The notes under the pieces are model-generated. The model made no database searches. It was not told the origin of the DNA and saw only the letters and a list, made by a program, of their open reading frames with translations. A stretch of 64,000 nucleotides of DNA, taken from Tethya wilhelma (lineage: Eukaryota > Porifera > Demospongiae > Tethyida > Tethyidae). The DNA lies in NCBI GenBank assembly GCA_964030475.1, contig CAXIPT010000003.1, positions 10,823,684 through 10,887,683 on the forward strand. The letters are read 5' to 3'. Shown here piece by piece: positions 1 through 10,950 of this stretch (position 1 is the first letter of the stretch; each line of letters starts with the position of its first letter). Position numbers and translations under genes: made by a program.

Positions 1-308
1 TGGATGGGCACGTGGCATCTAACAAGACAGTATCCCACAACTGTCATATTGCGTTCTGTGCTGTAAGACATGCAGTAACAATATGGAAGAGACACCACAA
101 CATCCTTGGTCAAATCTCCCATACAATGTACAATTCCACGTACATTTCTTCCACATTTACAAGTGTTGTTGACAGTTGGTGAAGTCCAGAGAGGACAACC
201 TTCATTAGAAATGACAGTAGTCTCTTTGAGTAGCTGTTCATTGCACTCAGTTGAATGTACTAGGTACAATAAGCCTACTACTAGCTTTGCCACAATAGAA
301 ACATACAT
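1..308 (-). CDS. 5' part of a cysteine-rich multi-pass membrane protein (copy A, runs off the left edge)
   Basis: The minus-strand frame from the ATG at 308 is open to the window edge. It encodes a hydrophobic signal peptide (MYVSIVAKLVVGLLYLV) and the first part of a cysteine-rich ectodomain. It aligns almost residue for residue with the intact paralog at 1930-3735, with one extra codon after the signal peptide and an otherwise continuous frame. The rest of the gene, including all membrane segments, would lie left of base 1. The upstream region (309 onward) also resembles that of the intact copy, so the duplication unit includes flanking DNA. Function is unknown. The signal peptide implies entry into the secretory pathway. 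Confidence 0.75.
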   Translation of the reverse strand, partial: MYVSIVAKLVVGLLYLVHSTECNEQLLKETTVISNEGCPLWTSPTVNNTCKCGRNVRGIVHCMGDLTKDVVVSLPYCYCMSYSTERNMTVVGYCLVRCHVPI

Positions 309-1929
309 TGCTTCATGAAATTAATACCATAAACTATTCTAGAACGAAATAGCACTACATGTATATATGAACACAGGTATTGAACCTTGACATCAACACA
401 CTACGTAAGAATGAATCATATTAGAAACGGATGTTAAGTAAATTATGATGTGTACGCCAGAATGAATCCAAAACAATATCAACATTTAATTTCTGAATAC
501 ATTGTTTTCATAAACCCATACTAGTACAATAACTTTCAAAGAACAACAATGACTCAGTAACTGCTTGATCATCAGCATGGTTGATACACTCGTGTATTTT
601 AACTTCAATGCCAGTGAGTGGTAACCCCAGTGTTCATTCATTTGGAAACTATTGCAAACCTTTATATAATGTTAAGAACTTTTAAGTTGCAATAATCATT
701 ATGACATACGTATAAATCTTCGCATTTATGCACAGAGCAATTTAAGGAAACCAACGATCTTTTATATATACTGTAGTAACTTTGTTTATGTGTGTGAGTG
801 TCCATTATATTTACAATAAATCTGAGTGGAAGACCTGAAAGCAATTAATCCAGTATGTTGCATCACTCCTGAGTTATGCTCAAGAAGCCTGATTACAACA
901 CTTTGTTTCAAACATTAATAAGTGATTTTATTTGGCACACAAACAAGTTTTTCAAACCAGTGATATAGCTTATAATATTATAAGTTACTGAAGTGTACGT
1001 GTACAATTCTCCGTCAAATCATTCAACTCACTTTATACTGTGTGCTAAGTAAACGAATGAGGTTTGCTCACCAGCAGGAGTGCTAAGTACTGCATGTATG
1101 AAGAGGAAATTTGCAAAAATTTCCCCAGTATTAAAAACAGTTACTGTCGTTGTCACATTTAAGCTTTTTTCTGGGATATAGATGAATTTTGTGAAGGGGT
1201 GGTGACTCGATCCCGTATGCATTGTACTGGTATGTGCGATGGTGGTCCAGATGACAGTCAACGCTCAATTTGAAAGTGAGATTTTAGTGCTGGTCAATGG
1301 TCAAAATAGAATTTCAGAATGAACAAAATTGGTAAAGGTCAACAGAAAATGATGACACATTTCTCAGTGTGAGAAATTCCACATTTAAGGCCAACAGTTA
1401 AGCTCAAATTTTAGCAATGGTCAACTGTTAAACAGCAATATTTGCATGGTCAAATTTTGACCATGGTCACAGATGCAAGTACTGTGCATATAGGAGTCAC
1501 CACCCCTTGTTCTGTTGATATCAATTGAAAGGTATAACTAAACCTATATCTTGAATGTTAACTAGTGAAACCTTCAATTAGAACACAATACTATAGTACG
1601 GTCAAGGATGGACTACTATAGCTTGAGAATTTCATATTTCTACTGCACATTTCTAGTCAGTTATACTACATTGCATACGGTGGTCAAAGAGACACCACAA
1701 CACAGAATTACATTTAGTTTAAAAATGAGTAAACAAGCTAAACAACAACACTAAGCGCATATAGAACTATCAATCTAAACAAATACTAATACTATTCACA
1801 GAGGAAAGTTAATAAGTGTATCATTCTAAACACTACACAATTATTTGATAAACTAGAAAAAGAAACTAAACAATAAACTATAGCTATATGCCATAGCACC
1901 AATATCCACACATTCATTCAGAAATGAGT
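309..1929. other. Non-coding spacer between copy A and copy B
   Basis: I see no convincing gene here. The first 300 bp matches the upstream region of copy B (3740-4000): both contain a run like AGAATGAATCATATTA followed by GGATGTTA and AAATTATGATGT. The spacer is therefore part of a tandem segmental duplication and probably contains the copy A promoter. It also contains the inverted-repeat element at 1193-1508. The short ORFs at 662-844 and 1028-1261 have no recognisable content. Confidence 0.6.
1193..1508. mobile_element. MITE-like inverted-repeat insertion
   Basis: The left end GGGGTGGTGACTC (about 1195-1208) is repeated inverted at the right end as GAGTCACCACCCC (about 1494-1507). Weaker complementarity extends for about 50 bp inward. 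The interior has several loose copies of a GGTCAA-type motif and no ORF. The equivalent spacer upstream of the paralog (about 4450-4490) goes directly from a TTTTTTCTTGGGTATA-like stretch to TCTGTTGATG, so it looks like the empty site. I could not define a target-site duplication. Confidence 0.55.
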
Positions 1930-3735
1930 TCAGGCTTTTGTTATAAGAGGAGGATACTCACTACTGTGCTCCAGTCGATATGCTGGTGTATATTCAGAAG
2001 CAGTATTCCTGCTAGTAAACAATCGGTTAACAAAATGTTCCAATATCGTAATAAGAACCTTTACTCTTGCAGTAGGAATGAAAAAAGTTACAAAATAAAG
2101 AATTCCAAACAGAGCATGACCACATAGTAAAATGAAAAACCCTGTGTAAACTACAGAATGAATCCAAGAATAACAGATAACCTGTGTTTCAACTGAAATT
2201 GGAAGACTAAGTGCTGCAAGTATAAGACAAGAAAACAATGCTAAATCTATACACCTGTGTGAGGCAAACTTGTGAGGTTGAAACAGTGCTATCATCAAAA
2301 GAGCTAGCACTACAAATATTATGGCTACAGAAAAAAAAGTAGTGACATTAAATATCATTAGAGCAAGAGAAACAACTCTCAGTAGAAGATAAAATGCAGC
2401 AAAACACCTGTAGTCACGAGGGTGAGTCTTAAAGCTACCTTGAAAGACATCCATGAATGTAGTTAGAGCTAGGCTCTTGAATTTACAAAAATTGAGACAC
2501 CAATGAAAACATCGACAAGGATAAAGAAACAAGAGGACTAGTGGAAAGATGTTGAAGGAAAGAAAAAAGAAAATTGCCAGAAGAGCATAAGGAAGGTGAT
2601 GGGCTCCGAAGAATTTAACTGTTGGATCAAAAGAAACACGCCAAGATAATTGAGAGGCATTCATATTATACAAGACACCTGGTGTAAGAAGATCAAATGA
2701 TGTGTTAAGAATTTTGACATAAGAGAGCAGTAGAAATGTTGCAAATGTTTCAATAAGGGACTTCTTGATATTCCACTCTCTACGAATGCAAATGAAACAC
2801 CTGTAAAATGGTTTCCATAAACAAACCACAACACTGTAGCGGTCATGAAGTTTCACACAGACATATGTAACAATCACCAGCACTAGTGGGTAGACAGCTA
2901 TAGCATAGTCAAGACTCAGTGTTAGAAGGGAAGACATTCCAGGGTGAATACAAAATGGAGGATACAAGGAACGGAAGAAGTCAAGATTCCAAATACTATA
3001 AAACGCTAAAACACACTTCAGTGACAACAGTGCACTTGGTGAAACAGATGTATTAGTAAGCAATATAAATTTAGCCAGTGTTGGTGAAGTAGCCAGTTGT
3101 GCAGTAAGAATATAGCCTTGAATAGCTCCTGAAGTAGCTGATATTCGGAACACAATAGCTAAGATGTAGAAGATGGTTAAAGGAAGATAAGCTATAGCAA
3201 TGTACTTCAACCAGTTGTATTCGTACTCTGTACACTCCACACAGTCTAGGCTGTAGGAATAAACAGGCAGGGTATAATTCTCCTCACACCCTCCACACAT
3301 CAGACCAGTACGACTCATGTTGAGATCAGAACAGAGATGGCTGTTCAGTTCACTCCCAGTCTCATCTGGTAGAGGCTTATGGATAATGTTGTAATGAAAA
3401 GGTCCATAGGTGTTCTTACGAGCCTTGTCATTGATGGGCATATAACATCTAACAAGACAGTATCCCACAACTGTCATATTGTGGTCTGTGCTGTAAGACA
3501 TACAGAAACAATTTGGAAGAGACACCACAACATCCTTGGTCAAATCTCCCATACAATGTACAATTCCACGTACATTTTCCCCACATTTACAAGTGTTGTT
3601 GACAGTTGGTGAAGTCCAGAGAGGACAACCTTCATTAGAAATGACAGTTTCTTTGAGTAGCTGTTCATTGCACTCAGTTGAATTTACTAGGTACAATAAG
3701 CCTACTACTAGCTTTGCCACAATTAAAACATACAT
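1930..3735 (-). CDS. Cysteine-rich multi-pass membrane protein (copy B, intact)
   Basis: A single-exon gene of 601 aa. Residues 1-20 form a signal peptide. Residues 21-170 form a cysteine-rich ectodomain with many N-x-S/T sites. It ends in the motif GLMCGGC (144-150), then Y-T-L and two more Cys-x2-Cys cysteines. After this come about nine hydrophobic segments, beginning near residue 175. The second conserved block is GAIQGYILTAQL. The C-terminal tail (EYTPAYRLEHSSEYPPLI) is probably cytoplasmic and is the best conserved part among the local copies. Proteins with this Cys-rich motif followed by many membrane helices form a large unnamed family in sponges (recollection, not searched). A receptor or channel role is possible but unproven. 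The ATG at 3735 is chosen because it precedes the signal peptide. Confidence 0.8.
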   Translation of the reverse strand: MYVLIVAKLVVGLLYLVNSTECNEQLLKETVISNEGCPLWTSPTVNNTCKCGENVRGIVHCMGDLTKDVVVSLPNCFCMSYSTDHNMTVVGYCLVRCYMPINDKARKNTYGPFHYNIIHKPLPDETGSELNSHLCSDLNMSRTGLMCGGCEENYTLPVYSYSLDCVECTEYEYNWLKYIAIAYLPLTIFYILAIVFRISATSGAIQGYILTAQLATSPTLAKFILLTNTSVSPSALLSLKCVLAFYSIWNLDFFRSLYPPFCIHPGMSSLLTLSLDYAIAVYPLVLVIVTYVCVKLHDRYSVVVCLWKPFYRCFICIRREWNIKKSLIETFATFLLLSYVKILNTSFDLLTPGVLYNMNASQLSWRVSFDPTVKFFGAHHLPYALLAIFFFLSFNIFPLVLLFLYPCRCFHWCLNFCKFKSLALTTFMDVFQGSFKTHPRDYRCFAAFYLLLRVVSLALMIFNVTTFFSVAIIFVVLALLMIALFQPHKFASHRCIDLALFSCLILAALSLPISVETQVICYSWIHSVVYTGFFILLCGHALFGILYFVTFFIPTARVKVLITILEHFVNRLFTSRNTASEYTPAYRLEHSSEYPPLITKA

Positions 3736-4866
3736 TGTTTCACAAAATTAAAATTTAATATTATTCTAGAACAACATCGGCACTACATACGAACACAGAC
3801 GCTACTTGACATCAACACTCTCTTATATAAGAATGAATCATATTACACAATTGGATGTTAGGTAAATTATGATGTCTACACCAAATAGAATGAAAAACAA
3901 TATCAACATTTAAATTCTGAATATGGTGTTTTCACAAAACAGTATTGGTACAAAAGATCTCACAACCCTTACATACTCTTAAGTTAACCACCAATGAATG
4001 AAGTGTTCATTCATTTGCAAACCTATAATGCTCACTGATGTACAAACTTAAAGTTGCAATTTAAAAATAATGACACTCTTGTGTATACGTGTGTGAGTGT
4101 GAGTGTCCATTCAATTTATATTGGAATGCTAAGTAAACCACATTGTTTAATTTACTTATCACACGATATAGAGTGAGCTGAAAGTATATTGTATCACTGC
4201 TGGGTTATGAAGATCACTGGTTTGAACAATTTGTTTGTGTGCTAAAGTTAATCAATCATCAGCTCCCCTGCAGGAGTGCTTATATAAAGTACTGCTTTGT
4301 AGTAACTAACTTACTACCATGATGACCTTTACCACTTTATCACATTTCAGTCAGCAAAGACTGTCAATTTTGAACAATGAATCTGTTATATAAAATTCCC
4401 CCCAGTATAATATACAGTTACAAAGCAATCATAGCCTTTTAAACTTTTTTTCTTGGGTATAAATCAACTCTGTTGATGTTAACTTTATTGAGAGGTAAGG
4501 ATTACTAAACTAATATCTTGAATGTAAACTAGTGAAAGCTTTGGGACTTCAATTAGAACATAATACTATAGTGCGGTTAAGGATTGTAATTCATACTGCA
4601 CATTTCTTGTCAGATCTACAGCATTGCATATGGTGGTCAACGAGCTCAGATAATGCAGAAGTAGTTTTAGTGTAAAAATGAGTTAACAACAATATTTGGG
4701 CACACATACAACTATGATGACACAATGACACACAATAAAAATTGATCTCATGGAGCAAAAGTATGAAACTATCAGACCAAAAATTATAATACTTACGTAT
4801 AAATCAGAACTTGGATACAAAACAATAAACTCTATCCATATATGTATCGCACCAATATCCACATAT
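3736..4866. other. Non-coding spacer, paralogous to 309-1929
   Basis: No gene recognised. It resembles the spacer upstream of copy A over most of its length but lacks the inverted-repeat element found there. The ORFs at 4683-4916 and 4750-5001 are shadows or chance frames. Confidence 0.6.
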
Positions 4867-5295
4867 TCAATATTTAAAATTGAGTCCAGGCTTTGGTATA
4901 AGAGGAGGATATTCACTACTGTGCTCCAGTCGATATGCTGGTGTATATTCAGGAGCAGTGTTCCTGTTCAACAATCGGTTAACAACATGTTTCAATATTG
5001 AGAGCAGAGCCTTTACTCTTGCAGTAGGAATGAAGAAAGTTACAAAACAAATTATCCCAAACAGAGCATGACCACATAGTAAACTAAAAAATACTTTGGA
5101 AGATATTAAACAGACACTAGAATAAGATAACCGTTTCACCTGTTTCAACTCATATTGAAAAGCAAGTGCAGCAAGTATAAGACAAGAAAACAAATCAAAC
5201 CAAATCTATATAACACCTGTATAGGGAGGACTTGTGGGGTTGAGCAGTGCTATTATCAAAAGAGCTAGCACAGTAAATACTGTGGCTATTGACCT
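4867..5295 (-). pseudogene. 3' fragment of the multi-pass membrane protein family (copy C)
   Basis: Minus-strand sequence matches the last two membrane segments and tail of copy B (for example LLCGHALFG, FFIPTARVKAL, EYTPAYRLEHSSEYPPLIP). The longest frame, 4867-5193, has no ATG: the first codon of the open stretch is TTG. Homology continues upstream to about 5295 only with frame breaks, and then stops at unrelated sequence. This is a truncated gene copy. An almost identical fragment lies at 8950-9402. Confidence 0.8.
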
Positions 5296-6843
5296 GAGAA
5301 ATGAATCTTGCTATAAAACCTCATGCGGTTGAGCTGTTTGCTAATGGTTTCATGCACTAAACCAAAAACTCCATGCTCCATGTGGTGTGGATTTAGCACT
5401 ATCTAAATTTGGCAGTATTTGGAGAGCAAACAATACAAAGGTCTACTATGATTAAAAGAGAGTTTTCGACACAACTGAAGCAAACAGACTGACAATTACA
5501 AAATTGACAATAATAAACTAAAAATCACAACATCAAAAATAGTAAATACATCAGAGTTTCTTGTAAAAAAGAATACACAAGCTGTAGCCATACAAGTATA
5601 ACATGAATAATATCTGCTGCATAATTATTTAGAATCAAGTACAGACTTTGGTATAAGAGGAGGATATTCACTACTGTGCTCCAGTCGATATGCTGGTGCA
5701 TATTCAGGAGCAGTGTTCCTGCCAAGCAATCGGTTAACAAAATTTTTCAACATTGGGAACAGAGCCTTCCCTCTTGCAGTAGGAATGAAGAAAGTTATAA
5801 AATAAAGTATCCCAAACAGAGCATGACCACATAGTAAAATGAAAAATAATTTATTGGCTACTGAATAGACAATAGAATAACACATCACTTTTGCATCAAC
5901 CCATACTGGAAAACAATTTGCCACAAGTGTAAGACAAAAAAACAAAACTAAATCTATACATCTGTGTAAGGAGGACTTGTGTGGTTGGAACAGTGCTATC
6001 ATCAAAAGAGCTAACAGAGCAGCTAGTATAGCCACCGAAAAAAAGGCAGCAACATTCACTATTGTCATTAGAGCAAGAGAAACAAGTCTCAGTAGAAGAT
6101 AAAATGCAGCAAAACACCTGTAGTCATGAGGGTGAGTCTTAAAGCTACCTTGAAAGACATCCATGAATGTAGTTAGAGTAAGGCTGTTGAACTTACAACA
6201 ATTAAGACACCTATGAAAACATCGACAAGAATAGAGAAACAAGAGGACTAGTGGAAAGATGTTGAAGGTAAGAAAAAAGAAAATGGCCAGAAGAATATAA
6301 GGAAGGTGATGGGCTCCAAAGAATTTAACTGTTGGATCAAAAGAAACACGCCAAGGTAATTGAGAAGCACTCATATTATACAAGACTCCTGGAGTAAGAA
6401 GATCAAATGATGTGTTAAGAATCTTGACATAAGAGAGCAGTAGAAATGTTGCAAATGTTTCAATAAGGGACTTCTCGATATTCCACTCTTTACGAATGCA
6501 AATGAAACACTTGTAAAGTGGTTTCCACAGACAAACCACAACACTGTAGCGGTCATGAAGTTTCACACACACATATGTAACAATCACCAGCACTAGTGGG
6601 TAGACAGCTATAGCATAGTCAAGACTCAGTGTTAGAAGGGAAGACATTCCAGGGTGAATACAAAATGGATGATACAAGGAACGGAAGAAGTCAAGATTCC
6701 AAATACTATAAAACGCTAAAACACACTTCAGTGACAACAGTGCACTTGGTGAAACAGAAGTATTAGTAAGCAATATAAATTTAGCTAGTGTTGGTGAAGT
6801 ACCCAGTTGTGCAGTTAGAATATAGCCTTGAATAGCTCCTGAA
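4889..6843. repeat. 1.95-kb duplicated block, first copy
   Basis: This block is repeated at 8996-10950 with an offset of 4107 bp. It covers fragment C, a 330-bp spacer (5296-5624, no gene) and most of copy D. The encoded protein segments are identical over more than 400 residues. The only clear differences lie in the first 90 bp (for example CTGTTCAACAATCGG against CTAATAAACAATCGG). The block ends at the single N at 6844. Confidence 0.85.
5625..6843 (-). CDS. C-terminal two-thirds of multi-pass membrane protein (copy D), cut by a sequence gap
   Basis: The minus-strand frame encodes the membrane region from the GAIQGYILTAQL block to the C-terminal tail, with no internal stop. At its 5' end it meets the N at 6844. 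The sequence beyond the N is the N-terminal coding region of a family member, so the middle of the gene (Cys-rich domain, GLMCGGC motif, first membrane helix) is missing. Any protein read across the N is an artefact of the join. Residue for residue it equals the matching part of the copy at 9732-11441. Confidence 0.7.
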
Positions 6844-6844
6844 N

Positions 6845-6966
6845 GGACAACCTTCATTAGAAATGACAGTAGTCTCTTTGAGTAGCTGTTCATTGCACTC
6901 AATTGAATGTACTAGGTACAATAAGCCTACTACTAGCTTTGCTACTGTAACAATAGAAAAGACCAT
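6845..6966 (-). CDS. N-terminal exon fragment of a multi-pass membrane protein (copy D side)
   Basis: From the ATG at 6966 this encodes a signal peptide (MVFSIVTVAKLVVGLLYLVH) and the start of the mature protein, up to the Cys-Pro that abuts the N at 6844. It shares the NEQLLKET and VISNEGC motifs with copies A and B. It begins, in family coordinates, almost exactly where the 5'-truncated copy at 9732-11441 loses homology. The two pieces could therefore belong to one real gene. Confidence 0.65.
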
Positions 6967-7749
6967 AGCTTCGCAACTTGGTAAAAAATATTGACTAACG
7001 GCCAGACTCAAAACACTTGCAATGAACAATCATACATCGTAATATAACAGGAATAATAAGTGTACTTAAAGCGACATACGTTCCATCTATGGAATTCTAG
7101 GGACAAACTTTTTCAAAGACTCCTTATCATTCTGATAAATGCTCATGCATGGTTATTATCAAACTATCAGTTTACAGAATCATGGTCAGTATCAAAGCAA
7201 TGATTGTTGTCAAAATGTTTACTGTCAGTCATATTCTAAATGTATCACTATGGCGAAGAAACATATAAGATTCAGTGTAGAAATATATATACATTATTCT
7301 GGAAATTTTCATACTGTATGCATGGCTTTCTTCCCAAACCAATATACAAAATCTACAGCTTTTCAATAGGGATATAAATATTAGTGCTGGTCACGCATGG
7401 CATAGTAATATTGCTTATAAATTGACATTAATTTTGCACTGCACATTTCCAATTAGATATCTCACTTTTAACTGTCAATAAGCCTTTAATCGGAGGTGGA
7501 TCCATGGAATTTTGTCATAAAACAATGGTAAAGAAGTTTTTAATGAAATATTGTGGCCTCATCACTACTGAAACCAGCAACACTCACCCCGCAGGTGTGG
7601 TTATAGTGGCAGCAAAATTATAGCATTATTTGGAGATAAAAACCAAGTTGAAGACCTTATTGAAGAAAGTATATACGAGGAGAAGCCTCCCAGACCATAG
7701 GAATGACACTAGAAGGTCTCTATACTGCAATCAATGATGCATGCTCATA
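6967..7749. other. Non-coding spacer
   Basis: No gene or clear repeat recognised. The ORF at 7139-7369 has no recognisable content. Unlike the spacers above, this one does not obviously match the upstream regions of copies A and B beyond the first bases. Confidence 0.5.
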
Positions 7750-8346
7750 CATGCTGGATAAATGAGTAGTCATGAACCGTGTCCGGTGGCTTGCTGGAGG
7801 ATGATACTGAACATACAACTCTACATGACAAGTTTGGTCACTACAACTGATTGATCTAATTAGACTACGTTTGATAATTGCAAGCAGTATGTATGGTAGC
7901 AATGAACAGTGCTGTGTTAGTGTGATTATAAAACCAACCTGTCATGTACAACTGAGTTTCAATAAAAGCTTGTTTGTAATATGCCAAAACAGCATGCATG
8001 CTTAAAGAAGAGTATAGAGGCTAAATTTACCTACAAAGTAAGTCAGTAGCCTTTTAGTCAACTCTAAATAGAGCACACTAACAAATGGGCGTGATCAGCA
8101 GGTGGGGCCTTGAAGCCTAGCACTCAGAGAGGCTGAAAAGCCTCAGATCTCAGGAATTAAAAGGTTTTGTTGAATGCTAGGTGTAATTTTTTTTAGATAA
8201 TCTTGAATATTTTACCTTGGTGTGCTGCTTTTGAAGACTGGAGTTGCCGTTTTTAAGATATAGAGTGAACAAAAAAGTCCACACACAGACAGACAGACAG
8301 ACATACCAAACGACTACCATAACCCTTGCTGCGTATGCGTGCACCA
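7750..8346. repeat. About 598-bp interspersed repeat, first tandem copy
   Basis: A block starting CATGCTGGATAAATGAG is present twice, the second time at 8348-8946, separated only by a single N at 8347. The right end holds (CAGA)n, then CTTGCTGCGTATGCGTG and CACCAA. The copies differ at only a few bases. It may be a transposable-element tail duplicated by scaffolding overlapping contigs. Confidence 0.75.
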
Positions 8347-8347
8347 A

Positions 8348-8946
8348 NCATGCTGGATAAATGAGTAGTCATGAACCGTGTCCGGTGGCTTGCTGGAGGA
8401 TGATACTGAACATACAACTCTACATGACAAGTTTGGTCACTACAACTGATTGATCTAATTAGACTACGTTTGATAATTGCAAGCAATATGTATGGTAGCA
8501 ATGAACAGTGCTGTGTTAGTGTGATTATAAAACCAACCTGTCATGTACAACTGAGTTTCAATAAAAGCTTGTTTGTAATATGCCAAAACAGCATGCATGC
8601 TTAAAGAAGAGTATAGAGGCTAAATTTACCTACAAAGTAAGTCAGTAGCCTTTTAGTCAACTCTAAATAGAGCACACTAACAAATGGGCGTGATCAGCAG
8701 GTGGGGCCTTGAAGCCTAGCACTCAGAGAGGCTGAAAAGCCTCAGATCTCAGGAATTAAAAGGTTTTGTTGAATGCTAGGTGTAATTTTTTTTAGATAAT
8801 CTTGAATATTTTACCTTGGTGTGCTGCTTTTGAAGACTAGAGTTGCCGTTTTTAAGATATAGAGTGAACAAAAAAGTCCACACACAGACAGACAGACAGA
8901 CATACCAAACGACTACCATAACCCTTGCTGCGTATGCGTGCACCAA
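8348..8946. repeat. About 598-bp interspersed repeat, second tandem copy
   Basis: Second copy of the block described at 7750-8346. Here the CACCAA end is followed by GGGTTAATAAAA rather than an N, so the right border of the repeat is seen only in this copy. Confidence 0.75.
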
Positions 8947-8949
8947 GGG

Positions 8950-9402
8950 TTAATAAAATTGGTGATGGTATGTAATATCAAAACATAGGGGCTTCAAAGT
9001 TGGTATAAGAGGAGGATATTCATTACTGTGCTCCAGTCGATATGCTGGTGTATATTCAAGAGCAGTGTTCCTAATAAACAATCGGTTAACAACATGTTTC
9101 AATATTGAGAGCAGAGCCTTTACTCTTGCAGTAGGAATGAAGAAAGTTACAAAACAAATTATCCCAAACAGAGCATGACCACATAGTAAACTAAAAAATA
9201 CTTTGGAAGATATTAAACAGACACTAGAATAAGATAACCGTTTCACCTGTTTCAACTCATATTGAAAAGCAAGTGCAGCAAGTATAAGACAAGAAAACAA
9301 ATCAAACCAAATCTATATAACACCTGTATAGGGAGGACTTGTGGGGTTGAGCAGTGCTATTATCAAAAGAGCTAGCACAGTAAATACTGTGGCTATTGAC
9401 CT
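8950..9402 (-). pseudogene. 3' fragment of the multi-pass membrane protein family (copy E)
   Basis: Near-identical to fragment C (4867-5295): last two membrane segments and tail, no ATG, and frame breaks beyond 9300. The first 90 bp differ from fragment C by several substitutions and the C-terminal tail reads into different flanking DNA. The fragments are therefore not simply one sequence used twice. Confidence 0.8.
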
Positions 9403-10950
9403 GAGAAATGAATCTTGCTATAAAACCTCATGCGGTTGAGCTGTTTGCTAATGGTTTCATGCACTAAACCAAAAACTCCATGCTCCATGTGGTGTGGATT
9501 TAGCACTATCTAAATTTGGCAGTATTTGGAGAGCAAACAATACAAAGGTCTACTATGATTAAAAGAGAGTTTTCGACACAACTGAAGCAAACAGACTGAC
9601 AATTACAAAATTGACAATAATAAACTAAAAATCACAACATCAAAAATAGTAAATACATCAGAGTTTCTTGTAAAAAAGAATACACAAGCTGTAGCCATAC
9701 AAGTATAACATGAATAATATCTGCTGCATAATTATTTAGAATCAAGTACAGACTTTGGTATAAGAGGAGGATATTCACTACTGTGCTCCAGTCGATATGC
9801 TGGTGCATATTCAGGAGCAGTGTTCCTGCCAAGCAATCGGTTAACAAAATTTTTCAACATTGGGAACAGAGCCTTCCCTCTTGCAGTAGGAATGAAGAAA
9901 GTTATAAAATAAAGTATCCCAAACAGAGCATGACCACATAGTAAAATGAAAAATAATTTATTGGCTACTGAATAGACAATAGAATAACACATCACTTTTG
10001 CATCAACCCATACTGGAAAACAATTTGCCACAAGTGTAAGACAAAAAAACAAAACTAAATCTATACATCTGTGTAAGGAGGACTTGTGTGGTTGGAACAG
10101 TGCTATCATCAAAAGAGCTAACAGAGCAGCTAGTATAGCCACCGAAAAAAAGGCAGCAACATTCACTATTGTCATTAGAGCAAGAGAAACAAGTCTCAGT
10201 AGAAGATAAAATGCAGCAAAACACCTGTAGTCATGAGGGTGAGTCTTAAAGCTACCTTGAAAGACATCCATGAATGTAGTTAGAGTAAGGCTGTTGAACT
10301 TACAACAATTAAGACACCTATGAAAACATCGACAAGAATAGAGAAACAAGAGGACTAGTGGAAAGATGTTGAAGGTAAGAAAAAAGAAAATGGCCAGAAG
10401 AATATAAGGAAGGTGATGGGCTCCAAAGAATTTAACTGTTGGATCAAAAGAAACACGCCAAGGTAATTGAGAAGCACTCATATTATACAAGACTCCTGGA
10501 GTAAGAAGATCAAATGATGTGTTAAGAATCTTGACATAAGAGAGCAGTAGAAATGTTGCAAATGTTTCAATAAGGGACTTCTCGATATTCCACTCTTTAC
10601 GAATGCAAATGAAACACTTGTAAAGTGGTTTCCACAGACAAACCACAACACTGTAGCGGTCATGAAGTTTCACACACACATATGTAACAATCACCAGCAC
10701 TAGTGGGTAGACAGCTATAGCATAGTCAAGACTCAGTGTTAGAAGGGAAGACATTCCAGGGTGAATACAAAATGGATGATACAAGGAACGGAAGAAGTCA
10801 AGATTCCAAATACTATAAAACGCTAAAACACACTTCAGTGACAACAGTGCACTTGGTGAAACAGAAGTATTAGTAAGCAATATAAATTTAGCTAGTGTTG
10901 GTGAAGTACCCAGTTGTGCAGTTAGAATATAGCCTTGAATAGCTCCTGAA
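8996..10950. repeat. 1.95-kb duplicated block, second copy
   Basis: Second copy of the block at 4889-6843. It continues without a gap into the rest of the gene at 9732-11441. It includes the gene-free spacer 9403-9731. Confidence 0.85.

Noticed and set aside
3379..3751. Plus-strand ORFs opposite the membrane-protein genes
   Set aside because: They recur only as antisense shadows of the conserved minus-strand coding sequence.
5625..6902. 425-aa continuous ORF across the N at 6844
   Set aside because: The join brings a membrane domain next to a piece of signal-peptide exon in the wrong order. It exists only because of the gap.
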